From the NCBI GenBank assembly GCA_016432725.1, contig JACJDG010000003.1:2418001-2482000 (forward strand): DNA of 64,000 nucleotides. Direction: 5' to 3'. Source of the stretch: Streptomyces sp. DHE7-1 (lineage in GTDB: Bacteria; Actinomycetota; Actinomycetes; Streptomycetales; Streptomycetaceae). The position numbers and the translations under genes are program-made. How positions within the stretch are numbered: position 1 is the stretch's first letter; each line of letters starts with the position of its first letter. The notes beneath the pieces are model-generated. The model worked only from the letters and a program-made list of their open reading frames with translations. It was not told the origin of the DNA and did not search any database. Positions 1 through 9,636 of the stretch are shown here, one piece after another.

Positions 1-473
1 GCATCCTGCTGTACGACGCGGCCGTCGCCGACGGCGAGCCGCTGGCCCATTTCGAGATCAAGCCGGAGACGGGTGCGGAGACCGCCCTGATCTGCGGTGA
101 GCTGTACCGGCGTGGCGAGGGCTGGAAGTTCCGCGCGCTGGGTGAGGGCTATTCGAACGGTCTGCGCGGCCTGGCCACGGACTTCGGCATCTCGGTGGAC
201 GAGTCGGAGGTGGACGAGCCGCGGCAGGCTCCGCCGGAGACGACGTCCCAGCCGCTTCCGCCGGAGCAGCCGACGGCGGCGGTGCCGTTCCAGCCGGCGT
301 ACGGCTATCCGCAGACGGCGTCGCCCCAGCAGCCGGCGTACGGCTATCCGCAGCCGACCTCGGGGCTGCCCGCCTACGGCTATCCGCAGGCCCAGCCGCA
401 GCCGGTTTCGGCGGCTCCGCTGGACCCCGACTTCCGGCTGCCGCCCCAGGGGCCGCAGTTCATCGGCCGGTAG
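1..473 (+). CDS. TerD-family protein, C-terminal part, with PAYGYPQ-repeat tail
   Basis: The frame is open from base 3, so the start lies upstream of the window. About 63 residues match the end of a TerD domain (ICGELYRR, WKFRALGEGYSNGL, then TDFGISV), the same block that ends the two complete TerD proteins at 2785 and 3462. After this the protein runs into a Pro/Gln/Ala-rich tail with three copies of PAYGYPQ (294-314, 333-353, 369-389). TerD domains bind calcium and occur in tellurite and stress-response clusters. The tail is not part of the domain and may mediate protein contacts or disorder. The gene ends 3 bases before the convergent stop of the TerA-like gene. TerD identity is firm; the N-terminus and any extra domains are unseen. 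Confidence 0.85.
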   Translation, partial: ILLYDAAVADGEPLAHFEIKPETGAETALICGELYRRGEGWKFRALGEGYSNGLRGLATDFGISVDESEVDEPRQAPPETTSQPLPPEQPTAAVPFQPAYGYPQTASPQQPAYGYPQPTSGLPAYGYPQAQPQPVSAAPLDPDFRLPPQGPQFIGR

Positions 474-476
474 GGG

Positions 477-1214
477 CTACTGCTCCACCTTCGACTTGTA
501 GCCCCGTCCCCAGGTCAGTCCCCAGCCGTAGAGCCGGTCGAGTTCGCCCTGGAAGCCGTAGACGAACTTGACCTCGCGCCGGACGACCAGTTCCCCCTTC
601 ACGTTCTCGATCATGACGACCGCGCAGGACCGGGCCTGGGGGTGGCGTTCGTCGAGGCCTATCTCGATGCGGGGGCCGTTGCTGGGGTAGAGCGTGACGA
701 TGGCGTGTGTGCGGTCGAAGGCCGGTGTGCGGTCGTAGATGTACACGAACACCAGCAGCCGCTTGATGGCGTCCCGGTGGTCCAGGTTGACGTACATGGT
801 CTCGCCGGACGCCGAGCCGAACCGGTCGTCGCCGCTGAGCTTGATGTACGGCGGTGCGTTGACGTCCCCGAGGTAGCCGCCGAGGGGCTGGACGACCCCC
901 TTGGTGCCGTCCATCAGCTCGTACAGGCAGCCCAGGTCGAGGTCGACGTTGACCATGCTCTCCCCGTGACCGAGCACCTCCGGTGGTTTCAGTGCCCGGA
1001 AGGGGTGCCGGAAGAGGCTGGTGCGCTGGGTGACGTCGAAGTCGGAGGTCCGCATCCGCCAGGTCAGGTTGACGCGCAGGTGGCCGGTGGCCGCGTCCTG
1101 TTTGGTGAGGGACACCTGCTGGTGCCGCCTGGTCAGTTCGATCGCGTTGCTCGCGGCGCTGCCCGAGTCGAACTCGGCGGTGCGTCCGCCACGCAGCCCG
1201 TCGAAGAATCCCAT
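477..1214 (-). CDS. TerA/TerD-related tellurium resistance family protein
   Basis: The protein is 245 residues from the ATG at 1214 (MGFFDGLRGG). A longer GTG start at 1307 is possible, but the extra 31 residues look like untranslated leader. It has features of the TerA branch of the TerD superfamily: a central VNVDLDLGCLYELMDG segment, a VVQPLGGYLGD block, SGDDRFG resembling calcium-binding acidic loops, and a C-terminal FVYGFQGELDRLYGWGLTWGRGYK. Its neighbours are a TerD fragment, a DUF475 membrane protein and two TerD genes, which supports a Ter-complex role. The molecular function of these proteins is not established; they are thought to form calcium-dependent complexes near the membrane. 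Confidence 0.75.
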   Translation of the reverse strand: MGFFDGLRGGRTAEFDSGSAASNAIELTRRHQQVSLTKQDAATGHLRVNLTWRMRTSDFDVTQRTSLFRHPFRALKPPEVLGHGESMVNVDLDLGCLYELMDGTKGVVQPLGGYLGDVNAPPYIKLSGDDRFGSASGETMYVNLDHRDAIKRLLVFVYIYDRTPAFDRTHAIVTLYPSNGPRIEIGLDERHPQARSCAVVMIENVKGELVVRREVKFVYGFQGELDRLYGWGLTWGRGYKSKVEQ

Positions 1215-1391
1215 TCCCGCCCCCAGGTACTCGTCTCGAACGCCGTCGGGGCGGCCGACCACGTCGGCCGCCCCGATCAGAGCGTTCCTCACGGCGCGGG
1301 GCGTCACACCCCGTCACGTCCCTGATCTTGCCCGTAGGGGGCGCCCACCGGCCCGATCCGGACGCGGGTCCCCAGGGGCTCACCAGGGCCG

Positions 1392-2531
1392 TCAGACCCC
1401 GGAGGAGACCTCCGCCTTCTCGTCGGTGCCCTCGCCCGCGGCCGCGAGGGCGCGGTTGCGGCGGACGGAGGACCAGAAGGACCAGGCGATCAGGACGACG
1501 CCGACGAGGCCGGTGATGACCTCGTTGATCTCGTACTGGATGGTGACCATGAGGATCACGGCCAGGGCGCCGATGGCGTAGTGGGCGCCGTGCTCCAGGT
1601 AGACGTAGTCGTCGAGGGTGCCCTGGCGGACCAGGTACACGGTCAGGGACCGGACGTACATGGCGCCGATGCCGAGGCCGAGCGCCATGAGGACGATGTC
1701 GTTGGTGATGGCGAAGGCGCCGATCACACCGTCGAAGGAGAAGGACGCGTCCAGGACCTCGAGGTAGAGGAACATGAAGAACGCGGCCTGGCCGGCCAGG
1801 ACGACCGGCGAGCGCTTCTTGCCGGCGCGCGCGGCCTCTTCCTCCTCCTCGTGCTCACGCTCCTCCTGCTCCTCGAGACGGTCCTCGAAGAATCCGGAGA
1901 GTCCGCCGACGATCATGTAGGTGATCAGGCCGGCGATGCCGGCGATCAGGACCGTCTGCGCCTTGTCGACGTGGGCGCCGCCGTGCTGGTGGGCGTGGGT
2001 GGCGAAGGTGAAGGCGGTGATGAGCAGGACGATCAGCGCGATGCAGACCGACAGCATGTCGACCTTGCCGAGCTTGGCGAGCGGGCGCTCGATCCAGCGC
2101 AGCCACTGGATGTCCCGGTCCTCGAAGATGAAGTCGAGGAAGATCATCAGCAGGAACATGCCACCGAACGCGGCGATCGCCGGGTGGGCGTCGGTGACGA
2201 GTTCCTGGTAGCGGTCCTTGTTGTTGAGCGCGAGGTCGACGGCCTCGATCGGGCCCATCTTGGCGCTGATCGCGACGATGACGACGGGGAAGACCAGCCG
2301 CATGCCGAAGACCGCGATGAGGACGCCCACGGTGAGGAAGATCTTCTGCCAGAAGGCGTTCATCTTCTTCAGGATTCCGGCGTTGACCACCGCGTTGTCG
2401 AACGACAGCGAGATCTCGAGGATGGCGAGGATCGCCACGATCCCGAAGGCGGTCCACCCCCCGTAGAACGCGGCCGCGACCAGGCCGAGCGCGGTGACCG
2501 CGAACGACCAGCCGAAGGTTTTCAGAAGCAC
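1392..2531 (-). CDS. DUF475 family (TerC-like) integral membrane protein
   Basis: The product has 379 residues with many hydrophobic segments, including one right after the start (FGWSFAVTALGLVAAAFYGGW). Two TerC-like acidic motifs are visible, EISLSFDNAVVNAGILKKM near residue 40 and EVLDASFSFDGVIGAF near residue 265, which place Asp/Glu in membrane helices as in putative metal-ion exporters. A strongly acidic cytoplasmic loop (EEQEEREHEEEEEAARAGKKR) lies in the middle. Length and motifs fit DUF475. It sits among TerD and TerA-like genes, matching the usual TerC-TerD association. A role in metal-ion homeostasis is inferred from the family. Confidence 0.88.
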   Translation of the reverse strand: MLLKTFGWSFAVTALGLVAAAFYGGWTAFGIVAILAILEISLSFDNAVVNAGILKKMNAFWQKIFLTVGVLIAVFGMRLVFPVVIVAISAKMGPIEAVDLALNNKDRYQELVTDAHPAIAAFGGMFLLMIFLDFIFEDRDIQWLRWIERPLAKLGKVDMLSVCIALIVLLITAFTFATHAHQHGGAHVDKAQTVLIAGIAGLITYMIVGGLSGFFEDRLEEQEEREHEEEEEAARAGKKRSPVVLAGQAAFFMFLYLEVLDASFSFDGVIGAFAITNDIVLMALGLGIGAMYVRSLTVYLVRQGTLDDYVYLEHGAHYAIGALAVILMVTIQYEINEVITGLVGVVLIAWSFWSSVRRNRALAAAGEGTDEKAEVSSGV

Positions 2532-2550
2532 TGGCTACCCCATCGTGTTG

Positions 2551-2582
2551 TGGGGGCACCTCCCAGACGATGTCTGGGGGAG
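2551..2582. repeat. Dispersed palindromic intergenic element (copy 1)
   Basis: In the leader of the DUF475 gene the sequence TGGGGGCACCTCCCAGAC-GAT-GTCTGGGGGAG contains the inverted repeat CCCAGAC/GTCTGGG. The GGGGGCACCTCCC...GGGGGAG frame is a pattern I recognise from many Streptomyces intergenic regions. A second, diverged member lies at 9489-9530. It could fold as an RNA hairpin in the 5' leader. Confidence 0.5.
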
Positions 2583-2784
2583 AGTTTCCCCGCGCCGTAC
2601 TCGGCTTTGCTAAATGTTGACCACGAGTCTAGAGGGGCACTGCGCCATCAGGGGCGGCGAGGGGACCTCCGTCACAACACCGCAGGTCCCCGCCTCGTGC
2701 CGTCAGCGCACCTTGACCCCTCGAAGATCACGGGCGCGGGAGAGGTGAACCCGGGAGCCTCGTGCGCACGCGCCGCGTCCGGCT

Positions 2785-3363
2785 TCAGGAGACGTTGACT
2801 CCGAAGTCCAGGGCGATGCCCCGCAGCCCCGACGCGTACCCCTGGCCCACGGCCCGGAACTTCCACTCGCTCTGGTAGCGGTACAGCTCGCCGAAGATCA
2901 TGGCGGTCTCGGTGGAGGCGTCCTCGCTCAGGTCGTAGCGGGCCAGTTCCTGGCCGTCGGCCTGGTTGACCACGCGGATGAACGCGTTGGAGACCTGACC
3001 GAAGGTCTGGCCGCGCTCGTCGGCGGCGTGGATCGAGACGGGGAAGATGATCTTCTCGCACTGGAGGGGGACCTTGGCCAGGTCCACCAGGATCGACTCG
3101 TCGTCGCCCTCGCCCTCACCGGTGAGGTTGTCGCCGGTGTGCTCCACCGAGCCGTCGGGGCTCGTGAGCTGGTTGTAGAACACGAACCAGTCGTCGCCCA
3201 GCACCCGGTTCCCGGCGCCGCACAGCAGGGCGCTGGCGTCCAGGTCGAAGGGGGCGCCGGTGGTGGAGCGCGCGTCCCAGCCGAGCCCGATCATGACGTT
3301 GGTGAGGTTCGGTGCGGCCTTGGAGAGGGAGACGTTGCCTCCCTTGGCGAGCGTGACGCCCAT
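2785..3363 (-). CDS. terD: TerD family protein
   Basis: A complete TerD of 192 residues, the usual family size, beginning [20 protein letters not shown]. Calcium-site residues are present: [16 protein letters not shown], and the acidic [12 protein letters not shown] loop. The standard C-terminal block ([24 protein letters not shown]) is intact. GGGAGG stands 9 bases before the ATG. It is a tandem paralogue of the gene at 3462, with a gap of about 100 bases; the two are clearly similar over their full length, so a local duplication is likely. TerD proteins act in tellurite/oxidative stress and calcium-linked responses in Streptomyces; the exact activity is unknown. Confidence 0.93.
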   Translation of the reverse strand: MGVTLAKGGNVSLSKAAPNLTNVMIGLGWDARSTTGAPFDLDASALLCGAGNRVLGDDWFVFYNQLTSPDGSVEHTGDNLTGEGEGDDESILVDLAKVPLQCEKIIFPVSIHAADERGQTFGQVSNAFIRVVNQADGQELARYDLSEDASTETAMIFGELYRYQSEWKFRAVGQGYASGLRGIALDFGVNVS

Positions 3364-3461
3364 GATGCTGGTCCTCCCCTAGTGGTGCTTGTTTTGTTGT
3401 CCTGCACGTCCGGCGCCGCCCGTAAACGGTGCGGCGCCGGAAGCTGGTGCTGTCGTACGTG

Positions 3462-4037
3462 TCAGACGTTGACGCCGAAGTCCTGCGCGATGCCGCGCAG
3501 GCCGGAGGCGTACCCCTGGCCGATGGCGCGGAACTTCCACTCCGCGCCGTGCCGGTAGAGCTCGCCGAAGACCATCGCGGTCTCGGTGGAGGCGTCCTCG
3601 CTGAGGTCGTAGCGCGCGATCTCCTGCTCGCCCGCCTGGTTCACCACGCGGATGAACGCGTTGCGGACCTGACCGAAGGACTGCTGGCGGTTCTCGGCGT
3701 CGTAGATCGACACCGGGAAGACGATCTTCTCGACGTCGGCCGGGACGCCCGCCAGGTTGATCTTGATCTGCTCGTCGTCGCCCTCGCCCTCACCGGTGAT
3801 GTTGTCACCGGTGTGCTCGACGGAGCCGTCGGGGCTCTTGAGGTTGTTGAAGAAGACGAAGTGCTGGTCGCTCGCGACCTTGCCGGCGTTGTTCAGCAGC
3901 AGCGCGCTGGCGTCGAGGTCGAAGTCCGTGCCGGTCGTGGTGCGCACGTCCCACCCCAGGCCGACGATGACGGCGGTCAGGCCCGGGGCCTCCTTCGTCA
4001 GCGATACGTTGCCGCCCTTGCTGAGGCTGACTCCCAC
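3462..4037 (-). CDS. terD: TerD family protein
   Basis: A second full-length TerD of 191 residues starting at a GTG with GGAGG 5 bases upstream ([20 protein letters not shown]). It retains [11 protein letters not shown], the [12 protein letters not shown] acidic loop and the terminal [20 protein letters not shown] block. It is the upstream member of the TerD pair and probably shares transcription with the downstream copy. The two copies differ mainly in surface positions, so both appear functional. Confidence 0.93.
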   Translation of the reverse strand: MGVSLSKGGNVSLTKEAPGLTAVIVGLGWDVRTTTGTDFDLDASALLLNNAGKVASDQHFVFFNNLKSPDGSVEHTGDNITGEGEGDDEQIKINLAGVPADVEKIVFPVSIYDAENRQQSFGQVRNAFIRVVNQAGEQEIARYDLSEDASTETAMVFGELYRHGAEWKFRAIGQGYASGLRGIAQDFGVNV

Positions 4038-4151
4038 GGGTCCTCCATGTGGTGTTCAGGGGCGGGAAGCCCCGTCGTGCTTCGGATATGGGATCAACGT
4101 GCCGATCCTAGTGACGGGTTCCCGCTCTCCGCAGGCCCTGGACCCGGAGGA

Positions 4152-4610
4152 TCACAGGGTGTCGAGCGCCTTCACGTACTCGTTCAGGTCCCGGGCGTCC
4201 GGCAGACCGTTGACCACGGTCCACCGCACGACGCCCTCCTTGTCGATGACGAAGGTGCCCCGGACGGCGCAGCCCTTGTCCTCGTCGAAGACGCCGTAGG
4301 CGCGCGAGACGTTGCCGTGCGGCCAGAAGTCGCTCAGCAGCGGGTACTCCAGGCCCTCCTGCTCGGCGAAGACGCGCAGGGTGTGGATGGAGTCGTTGGA
4401 GACCGCGAGGAGCTGGGTGTCGCGGTCGGCGAACTTCGGCAGGTTGTCGCGCAGCTCGCACAGCTCGCCGGTGCAGACGCCGGTGAAGGCGAAGGGGTAG
4501 AAGAGCAGCACCACGTTCTTCTCGCCGCGGAAGTCGGCGAGGTTCACGGTGCGGCCGTGGTTGTCCTTGAGCTCGAAATCGGGCGCCTTGTCGCCGACCT
4601 GGATCGCCAT
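4152..4610 (-). CDS. ahpE: AhpE-type peroxiredoxin
   Basis: A 152-residue thioredoxin-fold peroxidase. The ATG at 4610 ([19 protein letters not shown]) gives the normal N-terminus; the longer reading to 4655 adds 15 unconserved residues. The peroxidatic cysteine is Cys46 in [13 protein letters not shown], and Cys51 may act as a resolving cysteine as in BCP-like enzymes. It reduces hydroperoxides in the cytoplasm. It lies beside a DUF3052 gene and aceE, the same order as the actinobacterial ahpE-DUF3052-aceE neighbourhood (for example in Mycobacterium), which supports AhpE over generic BCP. Confidence 0.88.
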   Translation of the reverse strand: MAIQVGDKAPDFELKDNHGRTVNLADFRGEKNVVLLFYPFAFTGVCTGELCELRDNLPKFADRDTQLLAVSNDSIHTLRVFAEQEGLEYPLLSDFWPHGNVSRAYGVFDEDKGCAVRGTFVIDKEGVVRWTVVNGLPDARDLNEYVKALDTL

Positions 4611-4736
4611 CGTCGTGCATCCCTTCGGTGGGCCGTTCGGGTCAGAGCGCGGCAAGCGCTCGGTTCCACCCTACGCAGCGATCACCGGGGGGCACGCGGC
4701 GGCCGGACCGGGCCCTGGGGCCCGGTCCGGCGGCGT

Positions 4737-5174
4737 TCACTTCTTCGACTTGGCGGCCTTCGGCGTCGCCAGACGGCTGCCGCTCCAGTCCTTGCCGACG
4801 CTGACGCTCTTCGACGCGGTCAGGCCGGCGGTCGTCGCGGCCTCCGAGATGTCGCTCGGCTCCACGTACCCGCTGCGGCCGGTCTTCGGCGTGAGCAGCA
4901 GGATGGTGCCGCCCTCCTCGATGTACGTCGTGGCGTCGACGAGCGCGTCGGTGAGGTCACCGTCCTCCTCGCGATGCCACAGCACGACGGCGTCGGCCAC
5001 GTCGTCATATTCCTCGTCCATCAGGTCGCCCTCGACGGCTTCCTCGATGGCCTCGCGGAGCTCCTGATCGACGTCGTCGTCGTAGCCGATCTCCTGGACC
5101 ACCTGCCCGGGCTGGAACCCCAGCCTGGCGGCAGGGTTCGTCCGCTCCTCCGCGTGGTCCGCGGTCGCGCTCAC
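4737..5174 (-). CDS. DUF3052 family protein
   Basis: A 145-residue acidic cytoplasmic protein. The start is the GTG at 5174, preceded by AGGAGG at 7 bases (SATADHAEERTNPAARLGFQ). The conserved core includes GFQPGQVVQEIGYDDDVD, LWHREEDGDLTDALVDA and ILLLTPKTGRSGYVEPSDI, with a basic C-terminal tail (TPKAAKSKK). The family is actinobacterial and has no assigned biochemical role. It is divergent from aceE across 406 bases, an arrangement kept in other actinobacteria, so co-regulation with pyruvate dehydrogenase is possible. Confidence 0.88.
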   Translation of the reverse strand: MSATADHAEERTNPAARLGFQPGQVVQEIGYDDDVDQELREAIEEAVEGDLMDEEYDDVADAVVLWHREEDGDLTDALVDATTYIEEGGTILLLTPKTGRSGYVEPSDISEAATTAGLTASKSVSVGKDWSGSRLATPKAAKSKK

Positions 5175-5580
5175 GGTTTGCCTCCTGATCAGTCTTGGTG
5201 AATATCTCAGCCACGCGCGTGCGCGAAGCATTGGCCGTAGTCCACACGGGCGGGACGGATCGCGCAAGTACCCGGCCGTACGGACCGCCGAAACGGTGAC
5301 GATCCCGGCCGTGTCGGCGCAACTCCTGGCACCGTATCCCGATTCGTCGAGACCCACATCACACGCTTGTGCCCGCTTTGTTCCATCCGGAATCATCCGG
5401 CCGAACGGCTCTCGAACAAGTTTGGCAAGCCTGTCACACCCCGGGCGTATCGTTGCGTTTTGACCGACCCTGTGTGCCGGTTACCCCACGGTAGAGATGA
5501 CGTACGTCTTCCCGAGGTACACGATGGGGAACGGTGTAGGCACGAGTGAAAAAGTGGCCCTCCGACAGGTAAGGAACAGC
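5175..5580. other. Divergent intergenic region DUF3052 / aceE
   Basis: This 406-base gap carries the promoters of both divergent genes. A TTGACC at 5460-5465 and a perfect GACGTACGTC palindrome at 5499-5508 lie upstream of aceE. I could not pair a -10 box with confidence and see no coding frame with a credible start. Confidence 0.4.
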
Positions 5581-8328
5581 GTGGCTTCCGGATCCGATCG
5601 CAATCCGATCATCATTGGCGGCCTTCCGAGTCAGGTTCCTGACTTCGATCCCGAAGAGACCCAGGAGTGGCTCGACTCCCTCGACGCCGCGGTCGACGAG
5701 CGCGGCCGGGAGCGGGCCAGGTATCTCATGCTCCGCCTGATCGAGCGGGCCCGCGAGCGGCGCGTGGCCGTGCCCGAGATGCGCAGCACGGACTACGTCA
5801 ACACGATCCCCACCAGGGCCGAGCCGTTCTTCCCTGGCAACGAGGAGATCGAGCGCAGGATCCTCAACGCGACCCGCTGGAACGCGGCCGTGATGGTCTC
5901 GCGCGCCCAGCGCCCGGGCATCGGCGTCGGCGGCCACATCGCCACCTTCGCCTCCTCCGCCTCGCTGTACGACGTGGGCTTCAACCACTTCTTCCGCGGC
6001 AAGGACGAGGAAGACGGCGGCGACCAGGTCTTCTTCCAGGGCCACGCCTCCCCCGGCATCTACGCGCGCGCGTACCTGCTCGACCGCCTCACCGAGAAGC
6101 AGCTGGACGGCTTCCGGCAGGAGAAGTCGAAGTACCCCGACGGCCTGTCCAGCTACCCGCACCCGCGCTCCATGCCGGACTTCTGGGAGTTCCCGACGGT
6201 CTCCATGGGCCTCGGCCCGCTCGGCGCGATCTACCAGGCGCGGATGAACCGCTACATGGAGGCGCGCGGCATCGCCGACACCTCCAAGTCGCAGGTGTGG
6301 GCGTTCCTCGGCGACGGCGAGATGGACGAGCCCGAGTCGCTCGGCCAGCTGAGCATCGCCGCGCGCGAGGGCCTGGACAACCTGACCTTCGTGGTCAACT
6401 GCAACCTCCAGCGCCTGGACGGCCCGGTGCGCGGCAACGGGAAGATCATCCAGGAGCTGGAGTCGGTCTTCCGGGGCGCCGGCTGGAACGTGATCAAGCT
6501 GATCTGGGACCGCTCGTGGGACCCGCTGCTCGCGCAGGACCGGGACGGCGTGCTGGTCAACAGGATGAACACCACGCCGGACGGCCAGTTCCAGACGTAC
6601 GCGACCGAGACCGGCGCGTACATCCGCGACCACTTCTTCGGTGACGACCACCGGCTGCGCGCGATGGTCGAGAACATGAGCGACCACCAGATCCTGATGC
6701 TGGGCCGCGGCGGTCACGACCACCGGAAGATCTACGCGGCGTTCAAGGCGGCCGTGGAGCACAAGGGCCAGCCGACGGTCATCCTGGCCAAGACGGTCAA
6801 GGGATGGACGCTGGGCCCGAACTTCGAGGGCCGCAACGCCACGCACCAGATGAAGAAGCTGACGGTCGACGACCTCAAGCGCTTCCGCGACCGGCTGCAC
6901 CTGCCGATCTCCGACAAGGAGCTGGAGTCCGGCGCGCCACCGTACTACCACCCGGGGCGGGACTCCGAGGAGATCCAGTACATGCACGACCGGCGCCAGC
7001 AGTGCGGCGGATACGTGCCGACCCGAATCGTCCGCTCGAAGCCGCTGGCGCTGCCGGACGACAAGGCGTACGCGACCGTGAAGAAGGGCACCGGTCAGCA
7101 GTCCATCGCGACGACCATGGCGTTCGTGCGGCTGCTGAAGGACCTCATGCGGGACAAGGAGATCGGCAAGCGGTTCGTGCTGATCGCGCCGGACGAGTAC
7201 CGCACGTTCGGCATGGACTCGTTCTTCCCGAGCGCGAAGATCTACAACCCGCTCGGTCAGCAGTACGAGGCGGTCGACCGTGATCTGCTGCTCGCGTACA
7301 AGGAGTCGCCGACCGGCCAGATGCTGCACGACGGCATCTCCGAGGCGGGCTGCACGGCCTCCCTGATCGCGGCCGGCTCCGCCTACGCCACGCACGGCGA
7401 ACCGCTGATCCCGGTGTACGTCTTCTACTCGATGTTCGGTTTCCAGCGCACCGGCGACCAGTTCTGGCAGATGGCCGACCAGCTCGCGCGCGGATTCGTA
7501 CTGGGCGCGACCGCGGGGCGTACGACCCTGACCGGTGAGGGTCTGCAGCACGCGGACGGCCACTCGCAGCTCCTCGCCTCGACCAACCCGGCGTGCGTGG
7601 CCTACGACCCCGCCTACGCCTACGAGATCGCGCACATCGTGCAGGACGGCCTGCGCCGGATGTACGGCGGCGACGCCGAGCACCCGCACGGCGAGGACGT
7701 CTTCTACTACCTCACCGTCTACAACGAGCCCATCCAGCACCCGGCCGAGCCGGCGAACGTGGACGTCGAGGGCATCGTCAAGGGCGTGTACAAGCTGAGC
7801 GAGGGCACCGGCGGCTCGGTCCCGGCGCAGATCATGGCGTCCGGTGTCGCGGTGCCGTGGGCGCTGGAGGCCCAGCGGCTCCTGGCCGAGGAGTGGAACG
7901 TCAGGGCGGACGTGTGGTCGGCGACCTCGTGGAACGAGCTGCGGCGCGAGGCCGTGGACTGCGAGCGGCACAACCTGCTGCACCCGGAGGAGGAGCAGCG
8001 GGTGCCGTACGTGACGCGGAAGCTCAGCGGCTCCGAGGGGCCGTTCGTGGCCGTGTCCGACTGGATGCGGTCGGTGCCGGACCAGATCGCCCGCTGGGTG
8101 CCGGGCACGTACCAGTCCCTCGGCGCGGACGGCTTCGGCTTCGCCGACACCCGGGGCGCGGCGCGGCGGTTCTTCCACATCGACGCGCAGTCGATCGTGG
8201 TCGGGGTGCTGACCGAGCTGGCCCGGGAGGGCAAGGTCGACCGGTCCGTGCTGAAGCAGGCCATCGACCGGTACCAGCTGCTGGACGTGTCGGCGGCGGA
8301 TCCGGGTGCCGCGGGCGGCGACGCGTAG
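5581..8328 (+). CDS. aceE: Pyruvate dehydrogenase E1 component, homodimeric type
   Basis: A 915-residue enzyme starting at the GTG at 5581 with AGGAA upstream ([20 protein letters not shown]). The length fits the single-chain E1. The thiamine diphosphate site [20 protein letters not shown] and the following [17 protein letters not shown] are intact, and a transketolase-type C-terminal half follows. It decarboxylates pyruvate and passes the acetyl group to the lipoyl E2 of the pyruvate dehydrogenase complex, linking glycolysis to acetyl-CoA. No E2 or E3 gene is adjacent. The long open frame on the opposite strand is only a high-G+C shadow. Confidence 0.97.
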   Translation: MASGSDRNPIIIGGLPSQVPDFDPEETQEWLDSLDAAVDERGRERARYLMLRLIERARERRVAVPEMRSTDYVNTIPTRAEPFFPGNEEIERRILNATRWNAAVMVSRAQRPGIGVGGHIATFASSASLYDVGFNHFFRGKDEEDGGDQVFFQGHASPGIYARAYLLDRLTEKQLDGFRQEKSKYPDGLSSYPHPRSMPDFWEFPTVSMGLGPLGAIYQARMNRYMEARGIADTSKSQVWAFLGDGEMDEPESLGQLSIAAREGLDNLTFVVNCNLQRLDGPVRGNGKIIQELESVFRGAGWNVIKLIWDRSWDPLLAQDRDGVLVNRMNTTPDGQFQTYATETGAYIRDHFFGDDHRLRAMVENMSDHQILMLGRGGHDHRKIYAAFKAAVEHKGQPTVILAKTVKGWTLGPNFEGRNATHQMKKLTVDDLKRFRDRLHLPISDKELESGAPPYYHPGRDSEEIQYMHDRRQQCGGYVPTRIVRSKPLALPDDKAYATVKKGTGQQSIATTMAFVRLLKDLMRDKEIGKRFVLIAPDEYRTFGMDSFFPSAKIYNPLGQQYEAVDRDLLLAYKESPTGQMLHDGISEAGCTASLIAAGSAYATHGEPLIPVYVFYSMFGFQRTGDQFWQMADQLARGFVLGATAGRTTLTGEGLQHADGHSQLLASTNPACVAYDPAYAYEIAHIVQDGLRRMYGGDAEHPHGEDVFYYLTVYNEPIQHPAEPANVDVEGIVKGVYKLSEGTGGSVPAQIMASGVAVPWALEAQRLLAEEWNVRADVWSATSWNELRREAVDCERHNLLHPEEEQRVPYVTRKLSGSEGPFVAVSDWMRSVPDQIARWVPGTYQSLGADGFGFADTRGAARRFFHIDAQSIVVGVLTELAREGKVDRSVLKQAIDRYQLLDVSAADPGAAGGDA

Positions 8329-8415
8329 CACCGCACGGCCCGTGACAGGGCGCTGGGCACGAGGGCGGCGGAGTTGGAGTCTCCGCCGCCCTTACCTCTT
8401 CTTTACGATGCGGGC

Positions 8416-9158
8416 ATGGAGACGAATGCCGCGCAGGCGCGGTGGGAGCGGCTCACCCAACGGCCCCTGCTGGCACTGACCGTGGCCTTCGCCGTCGCGT
8501 ACGCCGTGCCCATCGTGGACGGTTCGGCGGGCCACTCGCTGACGGCGCTGTGCACGGGGTCGAGTGGGTGGTGTGGGGCGCCTTCGCGGTGGACTACCTC
8601 GTGCGGCTGGCGCTCGCGCCCCGGCGCAGGGAGTTCGTGCGCCGGCACTGGCCCGATCTGTGCGCGGTGGTCCTGCCGATGCTGCAGCCGCTCAGGCTGC
8701 TGCGGCTGGTGTCGACGCTGCTGCTGGTGGGGCGGCGGGCACGGATGGCTCCGCAGATCCGGCTGACGACGTATGTCGTGGGGTCGGTGATCGGACTGCT
8801 GATGTTCGGGTCGCTGGCGGTGCTGTCGGTGGAACGGGAGTCCCCGGACGGGAACATCCGGACGCTGGGTGACGCCGTGTGGTGGTCCTTCACGACGATG
8901 ACGACGGTGGGGTACGGGGACCACGCGCCGACCACCGGGCTGGGGCGGATGATCGCGGTCGGGCTGATGCTGTCCGGCATCGCGTTGCTCGGTGTGGTGA
9001 CGGCGAACATCGCGGCGTGGTTCATCTCGCGGTTCGAGAAGGACGACGTGGAGGAGCGGCGGCAGACGGAGGCGATCGCCGCTCTGGCGGAGGAGGTGCG
9101 GTTGCTGCGCGCGGAGGTGGCCCGGCTGACCGGGGAACGGGAGGGTCAGCCGCGGTGA
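8416..9158 (+). CDS. Voltage-gated-type potassium channel (apparent frameshift)
   Basis: The N-terminus (METNAAQARWERLTQRPLLAL) and the rest lie in two frames that join at the GGGG run at 8556-8559; adding one G gives TALCTGVEWVVWGAFAVDYL. The rebuilt protein of about 247 residues has four to six membrane segments, an arginine-bearing LRPLRLLRLV-like stretch, and the potassium selectivity filter TTVGYGD in WWSFTTMTTVGYGDHAPTT. The C-terminus is a short coiled coil (RRQTEAIAALAEEVRLLRAEVARL) that probably drives tetramer assembly. It probably conducts potassium across the cell membrane. Confidence 0.85.
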
Positions 9159-9258
9159 GGGGCGGCTCCGCCGGTCGGCCGGGGTCGGCTTGGCCGCGGT
9201 GCGGGGAGGACGGGCCCGCGGTGCCGGGCCGCCGGCTGAGCCCGGTTGGCTGACTGCC

Positions 9259-9458
9259 CATGCCTCGGTGAGCGCGGGGCCCGACCGAGCCGGGGGTTCG
9301 CTGTTGACGTGCGTTACGGAGCGCTGGGCCGGACCGAACCGGGACTCGCTGTCGTCCATGCCTCGGCGGGGGCCTGACCGAGCCAGGGTTCGCTGTCGTC
9401 CATGCCTCGGTGGGGGCCTGACCGAGCCAGGGTTCGCTGTCGTCCGTGCCTCGGTGGG
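9259..9458. repeat. 44-bp direct repeats in the 9159-9636 gap
   Basis: Two near-identical 44-base units stand head to tail at 9357-9400 and 9401-9444, differing at one base (CATGCCTCGGYGGGGGCCTG is the left part). A third truncated copy starts at 9445, and two diverged, longer copies lie upstream (9259-9308 and about 9331-9356). Units abut without spacers, so this is not a CRISPR array. The rest of the 478-base gap between the channel gene and the DUF4190 gene shows no gene. Confidence 0.7.
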
Positions 9459-9488
9459 CGTCGCGGTGTTCCGCCTGTCCGCGCTCGC

Positions 9489-9530
9489 GGGGCGCCTCCC
9501 CGCGCTCGGCTTCGCTCGAGTGAGGGGGAG
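9489..9530. repeat. Dispersed palindromic intergenic element (copy 2)
   Basis: GGGGCGCCTCCCCGCGCTCG followed by GCTTCGCTCGAGTG and AGGGGGAG forms an imperfect stem (CTCCCC with GGGGGAG, plus an inner CGAGC-type stem). It shares the outer frame of the element at 2551-2582 and resembles a very common Streptomyces intergenic sequence. It stands between the 44-base repeats and the DUF4190 gene. Confidence 0.5.
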
Positions 9531-9636
9531 ATCTCCATCGCCCGCCCGTGCCGCACCTACGGCGCGCCTGCCGCAGTCCGGGGACGACGACGCCCGCGGC
9601 TCCGCCTGGAGCCACGGGCGTTGACCGGAGACGGGC

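Noticed and set aside
5434..8331. 965-codon open frame antisense to aceE
   Set aside because: Its composition is that of a high-G+C shadow frame, it has no ribosome-binding site or recognisable domain, and the plus strand encodes a complete, conserved enzyme.
9259..9458. CRISPR array
   Set aside because: The 44-base units abut directly, with no unique spacers and no cas genes.
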